Below are positions 19,049-27,648 of a stretch of 64,000 bases of DNA, piece by piece. The stretch is from Pseudomonas sp. HR96 (lineage in GTDB: Bacteria > Pseudomonadota > Gammaproteobacteria > Pseudomonadales > Pseudomonadaceae). The stretch lies in contig NZ_CP139141.1 in NCBI RefSeq assembly GCF_034059295.1, positions 2,215,001 through 2,279,000 on the forward strand. The letters are read 5' to 3'. The first letter of the stretch is position 1, and each line of letters opens with the position of its first letter. The notes beneath the pieces are model-generated. The model did not search any database. It saw nothing but the letters and a program-made list of their open reading frames with translations, and was not told the origin of the DNA. A program made the translations under genes and the position numbers.

Positions 19049-19848
19049 CAGTGTCTACCCACCAGCACGCGGTCGAGGCCGTAGACCCGATCGAGCACGA
19101 TCATCGCCACGGCGGTCAGGGCAATCACCAGCGCCGAGACGGCCGCCATCATCGGGTCGATCGACTCTGTGGCGTACACGTACATGCGCACCGGCAGGGT
19201 CTGGGTCGCTGGCGAGGTGACGAAGATCGACAGGGTGACCTCGTCGAAACTGTTGATGAACGCCAGCAGCCAGCCGCCGGCCACGCCGGGCAGGATCATT
19301 GGCAGGGTGATCTGGCGAAACAGCGTGAAGCGTCCGGCGCCCAGCGATTGGGCCGCCTGTTCGGCGCTGCGGTCGATGCCGCGCGCCGAGGCCAGCACCA
19401 GGCGCAGCACGTACGGCGTAATGATCAGCACGTGGGCGAACACCAGCCAGGTGAAGCTGCCGTTGACCCCCAGCAGGGCGAACAGCCGCAGCAGCGCCAC
19501 CCCCAGCACCAGGTGCGGGATGATGATCGGCGAGAGGAACAGGCCGTTGAGCCAGCCACGGCCAGGAAATTGATAGCGGGTGATGGCCAGCGCAGCGGGG
19601 ACCGCAATCAGCGTCGCCAGGCTGGCGGCGATGAACGCCAGCAACAGGCTGTTGTAGAACGAGTCGATGAAGTCGGCGCGGTCGAACACCGCCTGGAACC
19701 AGCGCAGGGAAAAGCCGTGGGTCGGCAGGGTCAGGGTATTTTCCGGGGTGAACGCCACCAGGCACACCACCACCAGCGGCGCCAGCATGAACACCACCAC
19801 CAGGGCATGAAAGGACAGCGCGAGCGGGCCATTGCGCGACATGGTCAT
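19048..19848 (-). CDS. ABC transporter permease (PotC-like)
   Basis: 266 residues with six membrane helices. The cytoplasmic EAA loop reads SAEQAAQSLGAGRFTLFRQITLPMILPG, which docks to the ATPase. The N-terminal SFHALVVVFMLAPLVVVCLVAF and the tail match PotC/YdcV-type inner-membrane subunits of the polyamine/opine/phosphonate transporter family. ATG 19848 overlaps the previous permease stop as ATGA. Confidence 0.88.
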   Translation of the reverse strand: MTMSRNGPLALSFHALVVVFMLAPLVVVCLVAFTPENTLTLPTHGFSLRWFQAVFDRADFIDSFYNSLLLAFIAASLATLIAVPAALAITRYQFPGRGWLNGLFLSPIIIPHLVLGVALLRLFALLGVNGSFTWLVFAHVLIITPYVLRLVLASARGIDRSAEQAAQSLGAGRFTLFRQITLPMILPGVAGGWLLAFINSFDEVTLSIFVTSPATQTLPVRMYVYATESIDPMMAAVSALVIALTAVAMIVLDRVYGLDRVLVGRH

Positions 19849-20699
19849 TCCCCCAGGGCTTTCTTGAAGCGGCCTTCGACCATGCGGTTCCACGACAGCA
19901 TGATCAGCAGATTGGCCAGCAACAGCACCACCGCAATGCTGGCGCCCATCGGCCAGTTCAGCTCGGAGAGGTACTGGTCGTACACCACCGTGGCGACCAT
20001 CTTCAGCCGCCGCCCGCCCAGCAGGCCGGGGATGGCGAAGGAACTGGCCGCCAGGCCGAAGACGATCAGGGTGCCCGACAGCACCCCCGGCATCACCTGC
20101 GGCAACACCACCTGGCGCATCACCGTGGCCTGGCTCGCACCCAGCGACAGCGCCGCCTGCTCGGCCGCCGGGTCGAGTTTCTGCAGCGAGGTCCACACCG
20201 GAATGATCATGAACGGCAGCATCACGTGCACCAGGGCGATGATCACCGAGAACGGCGTGTAGAGCAGCTTCATTGGCCGCCCGCCCAGGGCCTGGATGGC
20301 CTGGTTGACCAGGCCGTCGGCGCCCAGCAGCAGGCTCCAGCCAAAGGCGCGGACCACTACCGAGATCAGCAAGGGGGTAAGGATCACGATCAGGAAAATC
20401 GAGCGCCAGGGCGGGCCCATGCGGCTGAGCACATAGGCCTCCGGCACGCCGATCAGTACGCAGAGCAGGGTCACCAAGGCGCTGATCCAGAAGGTGCGCC
20501 AGAAGATGCCGTAGAAGTACGAGTCGCTGAACAGCGCCAGGTAGTGGTCCAGGGTCCAGGCGTCGTTGCGCACGCCGACGCTGTAGTCGAACACGTTGAA
20601 CGACAGCGCCAGGGTCAGGCATAGCGGCACCACCAGCAAGGCGCCGAACAGCAGCAGCGCTGGGGTCGACAACCCGTAACCGCGCAGGCTCTGGCTCAT
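19845..20699 (-). CDS. ABC transporter permease (PotB-like)
   Basis: 284 residues, six helices, with the EAA motif AAEQAALSLGASQATVMRQVVLPQVMPG. The N-terminal helix plus the long periplasmic loop (NVFDYSVGVRNDAWTLDHYLALFSDS) is the PotB/YdcU arrangement. It pairs with the PotC-like gene downstream. ATGA overlap with the ATPase stop places it second in the operon. Confidence 0.88.
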   Translation of the reverse strand: MSQSLRGYGLSTPALLLFGALLVVPLCLTLALSFNVFDYSVGVRNDAWTLDHYLALFSDSYFYGIFWRTFWISALVTLLCVLIGVPEAYVLSRMGPPWRSIFLIVILTPLLISVVVRAFGWSLLLGADGLVNQAIQALGGRPMKLLYTPFSVIIALVHVMLPFMIIPVWTSLQKLDPAAEQAALSLGASQATVMRQVVLPQVMPGVLSGTLIVFGLAASSFAIPGLLGGRRLKMVATVVYDQYLSELNWPMGASIAVVLLLANLLIMLSWNRMVEGRFKKALGE

Positions 20700-21724
20700 G
20701 CGCGCACCTCGTCTTCGGCCAGCACCCGCAGCAATTCGGCCGGCCAGTCCAGGCCCACCGCGGCGCCTACCGGCAAGGGCGCGCTGCCGTCGTTGCGGCG
20801 CACCACGGTGAGCTCGCCCAGGGCCGTGCCCAGGCGATACAGCCACTGGCTGCCGAGAAAGTAGCGCACGTGCACCTGGCCTTGCAGGCGGCCGCTGCCG
20901 GCGGGCAGCAGGTCGATCTTTTCCGGGCGCAGGCTGAGCACCAGCTCACCTGCACCGGTGGCGTTCGCCACCTCGACCGCGCCCCGCGCATCGAGCCGAC
21001 CGGGCAGCAGGTTGGCCTTGCCGACGAAGTCGGAGATGAAGCGCGTGCGCGGGTGTTCGTAGAGCTTGTACGGCTCGTCGATCTGGGTCACCCGCCCGCC
21101 CTGCATCACCACCACACGGTCGCTGATCGACAGGGCCTCGGCCTGGTCGTGGGTGACCATCAGCGTGGTGATGCCGACCTCGGTCTGGATGCGGCGGATC
21201 TCGAACTGCATTTCCTCGCGCAGGTTGGCGTCCAGGTTCGACAGCGGCTCGTCGAGCAGCAGCACCGGCGGCGCGATCACCAGCGCCCGGGCCAGCGCCA
21301 CCCGTTGCCGCTGGCCACCCGACAGCTCGCGCGGATAGCGCTCGGCGTGGGCTTCAAGGCGCACCAGTTGCAGCACCCGCGCCACGCGGCTGGCGATCTC
21401 GCTGGCGGCCACCTTGCGCATGCGCAGGCCGAAGGCGACGTTGGCCTGCACGGTCATGTGCGGGAACAGCGCGTAGCTCTGGAACACCACCCCAAGGCCA
21501 CGGCTGCTGGGTTTGGCATGGGTGATGTCGCGCCCGTCGAGCAGGATGCGCCCGGCGCTGACCTCGACGAAGCCGGCGATCATCTGCAGCGTGGTGGTCT
21601 TGCCGCAGCCGGAGGGGCCCAGCAGGGAGACGAACTCGCCCTGGTCGATGTCCAGGTCGGTGGCAACCACGGCCTGCATCGAACCATAGTGCTTGGACAG
21701 ACCTTGCAGCTGCAGAAAAGCCAT
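20696..21724 (-). CDS. ABC transporter ATP-binding protein (PotA-like)
   Basis: 342 residues. Walker A GPSGCGKTTTL, signature LSGGQRQRVALARAL, Walker B VLLLDEPLSNLD and the switch His in MVTHDQAEA are all intact. A C-terminal TOBE-like domain (residues ~250-342, LSLRPEKIDLL) is typical of the polyamine/opine/iron class. It is the first gene of the operon. ATG 21724 is chosen because the ABC fold begins at once and GGTGGA lies eight bases upstream. Transcription would start in the shared region with the divergent iclR-type gene. Confidence 0.9.
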   Translation of the reverse strand: MAFLQLQGLSKHYGSMQAVVATDLDIDQGEFVSLLGPSGCGKTTTLQMIAGFVEVSAGRILLDGRDITHAKPSSRGLGVVFQSYALFPHMTVQANVAFGLRMRKVAASEIASRVARVLQLVRLEAHAERYPRELSGGQRQRVALARALVIAPPVLLLDEPLSNLDANLREEMQFEIRRIQTEVGITTLMVTHDQAEALSISDRVVVMQGGRVTQIDEPYKLYEHPRTRFISDFVGKANLLPGRLDARGAVEVANATGAGELVLSLRPEKIDLLPAGSGRLQGQVHVRYFLGSQWLYRLGTALGELTVVRRNDGSAPLPVGAAVGLDWPAELLRVLAEDEVRA

Positions 21725-21909
21725 GGGCGCGTTCCACCAGTGTGTCGGCCCCTGAAGCCGGGGCGCTGTGCAATGAGGGCAGATGCGAAGCAATGCTGTG
21801 TGGGGGAGTTGCCTGGCGCGCGCTCTGCGGTCGGCTGCCGGCTGTTGTTATTCGTTCGCCCCTGTAGACCCGAGATTAGGGCGAGAGCTAGGATGGGCTC
21901 AAGCGCAAA

Positions 21910-21995
21910 TTTCACTGAAAGGTATTTATTTTCATTTCCTTTCACTTAACGAAATAGCTATGGGTTTATTGGGTTATGAATTCCACTGAGCGGAA
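21910..21995. promoter_or_regulatory. Three phased IclR-type operator repeats
   Basis: Three related 15-base boxes lie in the divergent promoter region: TTTCACTGAAAGGTA (21910-21924), TTTCACTTAACGAAA (21940-21954) and TTCCACTGAGCGGAA (21981-21995). The third is a TTCC-N7-GGAA palindrome and overlaps the first codons of the iclR-type gene. Starts are 30 and 41 bases apart, close to three and four helical turns. IclR-family proteins commonly bind TTCC/GGAA palindromes, so self-repression and control of the importer operon are inferred. Confidence 0.6.
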
Positions 21996-22815
21996 TATCG
22001 AAGGGTCGGAGCCGGGACCTGGCAGCGTGTCGCGACTGTTCGCTCTGCTGCGCTGCCTGGGGCAGGTGGCGGAGAACGGCGAGAAGGTCTCGCAGTTGGC
22101 CCAGGCGGTCGGGTTGTCGCAGCCGACCACCCACCGGCTGCTGCGCGGGCTGGTGGAAGAGGGCATGGTGGAACAGGACGCGCGCAGCAAGCGCTACCGC
22201 CTGAGCCTGGAGTTCTTCGCCCTGGCCGCTCGGGCCGGGCACAGCGGCAACCTGCGCGAGCTGGTGCGGCCCAGCCTGCTGCGCCTGTCGGCCGCACTGG
22301 GTGATTCGCTGTTCCTGCTGGCGCGCACCGGCTTCGACGCCATCTGCCTGGACCGCAGTGAAGGCCCGTACCCGATCCGCACCTTTACCGGTGACATCGG
22401 CGGCCGGGTGGCGCTGGGGGTCGGTCAGGGTAGCCTGGCGATCCTGGCATTCCTGGCGTCAGAGGAGCGCGAGACGGTGATCCGCTACAACCTGCCGCGC
22501 TTGCAGGACTTTCACCTGTACGACGAGGTGTTCCTGCGCGCCGAGATCGAGACGGTGCGGCGGTTGGGTTACGCTGGGCGCAACACCAATGTACTGCCGG
22601 GTATGGCCGGCCTGGCGGTGCCGATCCTCGACCGCAACGGCCACGCCGTGGCGGCCTTGAGCGTCGCCACCCTCAGCGACCGGCTGGGGCCCGATCGCCT
22701 GCCCACGGTGGTGCAGATGCTCAAGCGCGAGGCGGCTGCCATCGGGCCGCAGATCAACCCGTTCGACCCGACCTTGCGCTATCCGTCACAGGCGTTCGGC
22801 ACGCCGGGCGGCTGA
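21976..22815 (+). CDS. IclR family transcriptional regulator
   Basis: 279 residues. The N-terminal winged HTH (residues ~18-75) contains VSQLAQAVGLSQPTTHRLLRGLVEEG, the IclR recognition helix. The effector domain ends in the usual GMAGLAVPILDRNGHAVAALSVA segment. It is divergent from the importer/dehydrogenase operon, so it most likely senses the imported compound or its oxidation product. ATG 21976 has only a poor ribosome site, and an operator-like palindrome covers its first codons, a layout that favours low, autoregulated expression. Confidence 0.9.
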   Translation: MNSTERNIEGSEPGPGSVSRLFALLRCLGQVAENGEKVSQLAQAVGLSQPTTHRLLRGLVEEGMVEQDARSKRYRLSLEFFALAARAGHSGNLRELVRPSLLRLSAALGDSLFLLARTGFDAICLDRSEGPYPIRTFTGDIGGRVALGVGQGSLAILAFLASEERETVIRYNLPRLQDFHLYDEVFLRAEIETVRRLGYAGRNTNVLPGMAGLAVPILDRNGHAVAALSVATLSDRLGPDRLPTVVQMLKREAAAIGPQINPFDPTLRYPSQAFGTPGG

Positions 22816-22827
22816 GCGCGGGCGGGC

Positions 22828-24453
22828 TCAGGTCTTGAACTTCCTGACCATCTGATCCAGCCCCACCGCCAGCGCCGACAGCTCGCTGCTGGCCGCCAGG
22901 GTGTCGCGGGTGCCGGCGCTGCTCTGCAGGGCCAGGTTGCGGATGCTCATCAGCGCACGGTCGACTTCGCGGGCGACATGGGCCTGCTCCTCGGAGGCGG
23001 TGGCGATCTGCTGGTTGCGCTCGTCGATCACCTGCACCGAATCGCTGATCACCTGCAGCGACACCCCGGCCTCGTCGGCCGAGCGCTGGGTGGCGTGCAC
23101 CTCCTGGGTGCTGCTGCCCATCGACGCCACCACCTGGGAGGTGCCGGCCTGGATGCTCGAGATCATCTGTTCAATTTCCTGGGTCGAGGTCTGGGTGCGG
23201 TGGGCGAGGGCGCGCACCTCATCGGCCACCACGGCAAAGCCGCGACCTTGCTCACCGGCGCGTGCCGCCTCGATGGCGGCATTGAGGGCCAGCAGGTTGG
23301 TCTGTTCGGCGATGGCCCGGATCACGCCCAGTACCTTGCTGATGTCCTGGGCCTGGCCGGCCAGGCCTTGCACCTGCTCGGACGTCAGCTCGACGCGATC
23401 GGTCAGGCTGCGCATGGCTTGCAGGGTCTGCCCGACCTTCTGGTTGCCGGTCGCCGCCGCCTGGGTGGAGTCCTTGGCGGCCTGGGAGGTGGACGTGGCG
23501 TTGCGCGCCACTTCGTCCACCGCCGCGCTCATCTGGTTGACCGCCGTGGCCGCCTGCTCGATCTCGCTGTTCTGCTGTTGCAAGGTGCGGTTGGCGGTGT
23601 CGGTAATGCTGGTCATGTTGTCCGCCGCGCGATTGAGCTGCGCCGAGGAGCCGGCGATCTGCTCGATGGTGGCTTTGAGGTTGGTCTGCATCAGTTGCAG
23701 CGCCTGCATCAGCCGAGCCGCTTCATCGGCGCCGTGGCTGTCGATGCTGCCGGTCAGGTCGCCCTGGGAGATGCGTGTGGCCAGCACCAGCGAGGCATTG
23801 ATCGGGCGGGTGATGCTGCGGGTCAGCAACACCGCCAGCAGCACGGTCAGTGCCAGGGCGATCAGCACCACGCTGATCACCACCGTCACGCTGTTGTTGT
23901 ACACCTGCAGGGCGGTCACCCCGGCCTGGGCCACGTCCTGGTTGTCGGCGTCGCGCAGCGCGGTGAGCTCTTCCTGGTAGTTGGTCGCGTTCTGGGCCTG
24001 GGTGGTGTTGGCGAATTCCACCGCCTTGGCGTGGTCGCTGGCGTCCAGGCTGACGATCTGATCGAGGCCGGCCATGTAGGTCTTCATCAACGCCGAAGCC
24101 TGCTCGAACTTGACCACGTCGCCCGCCTCGGTGACGAAGTTCTGCCGGTACACCGCCGTGCGTTCATTCATCTGCTTTTTCGCCGCGTCGATATTGGCCA
24201 GTACCTTCTGGTGAGCGGCCGGGTCGCTGGTGGCCAGCAGGCGGATACTTTCCAGACGCGCGTGCAACAGCGCGATCTGCAGGTCGTCACCGACCTGAAT
24301 GCTGGGCAACAGGTTTTTCTCGATCCACTGCTCGGTCTGGCGCAGCTGGTTGAGCTGAACATAGGCGAACACGCCCAGGGCGATCAGCAAGCAGGTGATG
24401 GCGGCGAAACACAACGAGGCACGGGGGGCGATATTGACGGAACGCAGGTTCAT
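22828..24453 (-). CDS. Methyl-accepting chemotaxis protein
   Basis: 541 residues. Transmembrane helix 1 is at ~12-32 and a ~150-residue periplasmic four-helix-bundle sensor at ~35-185. Helix 2 ([20 protein letters not shown]) follows, then a HAMP linker starting [12 protein letters not shown], and a long cytoplasmic coiled coil. The hairpin tip of the coiled coil, [20 protein letters not shown], binds CheA/CheW. No C-terminal CheR-tethering pentapeptide is seen. The ligand is unknown; 4HB sensors in Pseudomonas often bind organic acids or amines. It is convergent with the IclR gene (12-bp gap). GAGG precedes ATG 24453. Confidence 0.92.
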   Translation of the reverse strand: MNLRSVNIAPRASLCFAAITCLLIALGVFAYVQLNQLRQTEQWIEKNLLPSIQVGDDLQIALLHARLESIRLLATSDPAAHQKVLANIDAAKKQMNERTAVYRQNFVTEAGDVVKFEQASALMKTYMAGLDQIVSLDASDHAKAVEFANTTQAQNATNYQEELTALRDADNQDVAQAGVTALQVYNNSVTVVISVVLIALALTVLLAVLLTRSITRPINASLVLATRISQGDLTGSIDSHGADEAARLMQALQLMQTNLKATIEQIAGSSAQLNRAADNMTSITDTANRTLQQQNSEIEQAATAVNQMSAAVDEVARNATSTSQAAKDSTQAAATGNQKVGQTLQAMRSLTDRVELTSEQVQGLAGQAQDISKVLGVIRAIAEQTNLLALNAAIEAARAGEQGRGFAVVADEVRALAHRTQTSTQEIEQMISSIQAGTSQVVASMGSSTQEVHATQRSADEAGVSLQVISDSVQVIDERNQQIATASEEQAHVAREVDRALMSIRNLALQSSAGTRDTLAASSELSALAVGLDQMVRKFKT

Positions 24454-24685
24454 GGGTGGCCTCGGGAGGCAGGGCTTAACTTATGCACAATTGCATATTT
24501 GTATAGGTGTCGGCGGCGCGGGGGAAACCTTGATGGCAAGTTGCCTTTAATTTTGCTGCCGGGGGTGGGCACTGCCCATAAGAAAAACCGATACCTGCTT
24601 AAGCATTTAGCGCAGGCGTGGCCGCCGGCCCAGGCCTAGAGTCAGGCTCTCGGTGTTTCTCCCACAACAATAAAAAGGTGAAAGC

Positions 24686-25225
24686 ATGAGTCACGACACA
24701 AGCTTGGGCGTCAATGGCGCGGCCTTGCACAGCGGCCTGGCCGGTTCGGCGGACCGTCAGAACCTGGCCGCCACCGTGCGCGCCGGCGCCATCGGCGGGC
24801 TGACCGGTGCGGTGTGCATCTGGGTGTACGAGGCGCTGGTCTGGGTCGGCGTGCAGCACCTGATGCCCTTGGCCGGAATCCCGCGCAACGCCACCGGGCT
24901 GGTCTTCGGCAAGGACGTGCAGCAATCGCTGGGGCTGTGGGCCTACCTGCTCGGCACGCTGATTCACTTCGTCTTCGCCATCGGCTGGGGCGTGCTGTTC
25001 GCCGCCGTGTGGCCGTATTTTCGCCGCCGCGGTTACGAGGCGACCTTCATCGCGCTGTTCTACGCGATCATCGCCTGGATCGCCATGCACGTGGCCATCT
25101 CCATCGCCTCCGACAATCACCCCAACTACTACGACCCGGCGGTAATCATCGGCGGCTTCATGTCGCACTTCGTCTTCACGGTGCCGCTGGCCTTGACCGT
25201 CAAGCGCCTGCTCGCCGGGCGCTAG
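24686..25225 (+). CDS. YagU family inner-membrane protein (DUF1440)
   Basis: 179 residues with about four membrane helices: AGAIGGLTGAVCIWVYEALVWVG, WAYLLGTLIHFVFAIGWGVLFAA, FIALFYAIIAWIAMHVAISIAS and IIGGFMSHFVFTVPLALTV. The HVAISIASDNHPNYYDP stretch is characteristic of YagU, a membrane protein linked to acid resistance in E. coli. AAGGTGAAA precedes ATG 24686. It stands alone between a chemoreceptor and a REP array, and regulation is not evident. Confidence 0.78.
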   Translation: MSHDTSLGVNGAALHSGLAGSADRQNLAATVRAGAIGGLTGAVCIWVYEALVWVGVQHLMPLAGIPRNATGLVFGKDVQQSLGLWAYLLGTLIHFVFAIGWGVLFAAVWPYFRRRGYEATFIALFYAIIAWIAMHVAISIASDNHPNYYDPAVIIGGFMSHFVFTVPLALTVKRLLAGR

Positions 25226-25429
25226 GCGGGCGTCGCGCGCCAGCACTCTTCAGCGAGGTTGCCGACAGCCCCGCCACCCGCGCCACCATGACCGACCGGC
25301 TGGACGCCCAGCAACAGACGGTGGCCGCCGACCAGCGCGCCTATGACCTGTGCCCAGCAATCCCAGATGCATACGCCCGAAACAAATGTAGGAGCGCGCG
25401 AAGCCCGCGATAGGCCGCGCGGGCGGCCG

Positions 25430-26725
25430 CTGGTGGCCATGATTGAATTTCAGGCCGGAGGTGGGAGGGGCAAAGCCCCGAGAGGCCGCCAGGCCGGTTT
25501 GATCTTCCTGGCGCCCGCCGAAATGTCCAATATGGCCACCAGCGGCCGCCCGCGCGGCCTATCGCCAGCTACGCCGGCTCCTACATCTGTTTCGATTTAT
25601 AGGCATCCAGTGGCATCGCCTACCTTTGAGGCCGGTGGTGGCCATGATTGAATTTCAGGACAGACGTGGGAGGGGCAAAGCCCCGAGAGGCCGCCAGGCC
25701 GGTTTGATCTTCCTGGCGCCCGCCGAAATGTCCAATATGGCCACCACCGGCCGCCCGCGCGGCCTATCGCCAGCTACGCCGGCTCCTACATCTGTTTCGA
25801 TTTATAGGCATCCAGTGGCATCGCCTATGACCGCCTTTGAGGCCGCTGGTGGTCATGACTGAATTTCAGGACAGACGTGGGAGGGGCAAAGCCCCTAGAG
25901 GCCGCCAGGCCGGTTTGATCTTCCTGGCGCCCGTCGAAATGTCCAATATGGCCACCACCTACCGCCCGTGCGGCCTATCGCGGGCTTCGCACGCTCCTAC
26001 ATCCGTTTCGATTTATAGGCGTTCAGTGGCATCGCCTATGACCGCCTTTGAGGCCGGTGGTGGCCATGATTGAATTTCAGGACAGACGTGGGAGGGGCAA
26101 AGCCCCGAGAGGCCGCCAGGCCGGTTTGATCTTCCTGGCGCCCGCCGAAATGTCCAATATGGCCACCACCGGCCGCCCGCGCGGCCTATCGCGGGCTTCG
26201 CACGCTCCTACATCTGTTTCGATTTGTAGGCATCCAGTGGCATCGCCTATGACCGCCTTTGAGGCCGGTGGTGGCCATGATTGAATTTCTGGACAGACGT
26301 GGGAGGGGCAAAGCCCCGAGAGGCCGCCAGGCCGGTTTGATCTTCCTGGCGCCCGTCGAAATGTCCAATATGGCCGCCACCGGCCGGCCGCGCGGCCTAT
26401 CGCGGGCTTCGCACGCTCCTACATCTGTTTCGATTTGTAGGCGTTCAGTGGCATCACCGCGACCGCCTTTGCTGTTCGACCATAGACCGGCAAGATTGAA
26501 TTTCAGGACAGACGTGGGAGGGGCAAAGCCCCGAGAGGCCGCCAGGCCGGTTTGATCTTCCTGGCGCCCGCCGAGATGTCCAATATGGCCACCAGCGGCC
26601 GCCCGCGCGGCCTATCGCCAGCTACGCCGGCTCCTACATCTGTTTCGATTTATAGGCATCCAGTGGCATCGCCTAAGACCGCCTTTGAGGCCGGTGGTGG
26701 CCATGATCGAATTTCAGGCCGGACT
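25430..26725. repeat. REP array A: six tandem ~211-bp units
   Basis: Seven copies of the unit start GATTGAATTT (or a one-base variant) occur at 25441, 25646, 25857, 26068, 26279, 26494 and 26705, spaced 205, 211, 211, 211, 215 and 211 bases. Each unit carries a GGGGC-AAA-GCCCC hairpin, a core GCCGCCAGGCCGGTTTGATC, a CCAATATGGCC element and a GCTCCTAC REP end; copies alternate between GCCAGCTACGCCGGC and GCGGGCTTCGCAC forms of that end. Open reading frames cross the units but show no codon-like constraint. It fills the space between YagU and the kinase gene. Confidence 0.88.
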
Positions 26726-26730
26726 GATCT

Positions 26731-27648
26731 TCACCCCAGCAAGGCATCCACTTCATCGCGCCCCGGCGCTGTCGCCGGACCCCAGCGGGTGACGGCGATG
26801 GCAGCGGCGGCGTTCGCGCGCAAGGCGGCCTGATCGGCGCTGCAGCCGTTGGCCAGGTTGGCCAGCAGCACGCCGGCGTGGGCATCGCCGGCGCCGTTGG
26901 TGTCGACGGCGGTGATGGCAATACCCGGGATGTGGCGGGTCTTGCCGGCATGTTGCAGCCAGCAGCCGGACGGGCCGTCGCGCACCACGATCAGCGCGTT
27001 CGGCTGCAGGCTCGACGCCAGGCTCTGCAGCGCCTGGTCGATGTTCTCGCAGCCGGTGAACTGCAGCGCTTCTTCACAGTTGCTGGTCCACAAGGTGATC
27101 AGCGGCAGCACAGCCTGCACCTCGGCGCCGGCGGCGCAATCGATCAACGGGCCGGGGTCGAAGGCCACGGCGGTGCCCCGCGGCAAGCCGCGCAGCCAGG
27201 CGAGCAGCGCCGAGACCTTGTTGGCGTGGACCAGGCTGTAGCCGCTGACGAAGACGATGTCCTCGCCGGTAACCGTGACGCCGGCGAGGTCGGCGGCGGA
27301 CAAGCCGCCCTCGGCGCCGACGTGGGAGATGAACGAACGCTCGGCCGAGGCTTCGACCAACGCCACCGCCAGCCCGGTGTCCTGGCCGGGCGAGGGCGCC
27401 GTGGCGATCTCGATGCCTTCGGTGCCCATCGCCTGGCGCGCCAGGTCGCCGAAGCGACCCTCGCCGTGGCGGCCCAGGTACAGGGTGTGCAAGCCATTGC
27501 GCGCGGCCGCCGCCATGACGTTGAAGCCGCCGCCGGTCTCGAAGCTGGCGCTTCTGGCGAGGACATCGCCGCCCGATGCCGGCAGGTGGTCGATGGCCAT
27601 GACCAGGTCGACCACGACCTGGCCGGTGTAGAGCAATCTAGCGGGCAT
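26731..27648 (-). CDS. PfkB family carbohydrate kinase
   Basis: 305 residues of the ribokinase fold. The first PfkB signature GGGFNVMAAAARNGLHTLYLG lies near residues 38-58. The second, AVDTNGAGDAHAGVLLANL, near residues 248-266, contains the catalytic Asp of GAGD and the anion hole. Expected reaction: ATP-dependent phosphorylation of a sugar or nucleoside. It overlaps the NCS1 permease stop by 11 bases, and GAGG precedes ATG 27648. With an ADP-ribosylglycohydrolase-like N-glycosidase in the same operon, the product to be phosphorylated is probably a pentose or nucleoside (inference). Confidence 0.87.
   Translation of the reverse strand: MPARLLYTGQVVVDLVMAIDHLPASGGDVLARSASFETGGGFNVMAAAARNGLHTLYLGRHGEGRFGDLARQAMGTEGIEIATAPSPGQDTGLAVALVEASAERSFISHVGAEGGLSAADLAGVTVTGEDIVFVSGYSLVHANKVSALLAWLRGLPRGTAVAFDPGPLIDCAAGAEVQAVLPLITLWTSNCEEALQFTGCENIDQALQSLASSLQPNALIVVRDGPSGCWLQHAGKTRHIPGIAITAVDTNGAGDAHAGVLLANLANGCSADQAALRANAAAAIAVTRWGPATAPGRDEVDALLG

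Noticed and set aside
21814..21829. Seventh sigma-54-like match (TGGCGCG...CTGCG) before the iclR-type gene
   Set aside because: It lies about 150 bases from the start with a poor -12 half, in a region whose operators suggest ordinary repression.
26048..26555. Repeated ~78-98 residue frames within array A
   Set aside because: They recur only because the DNA repeats and they have no ribosome sites. Changes between copies ignore codon position.
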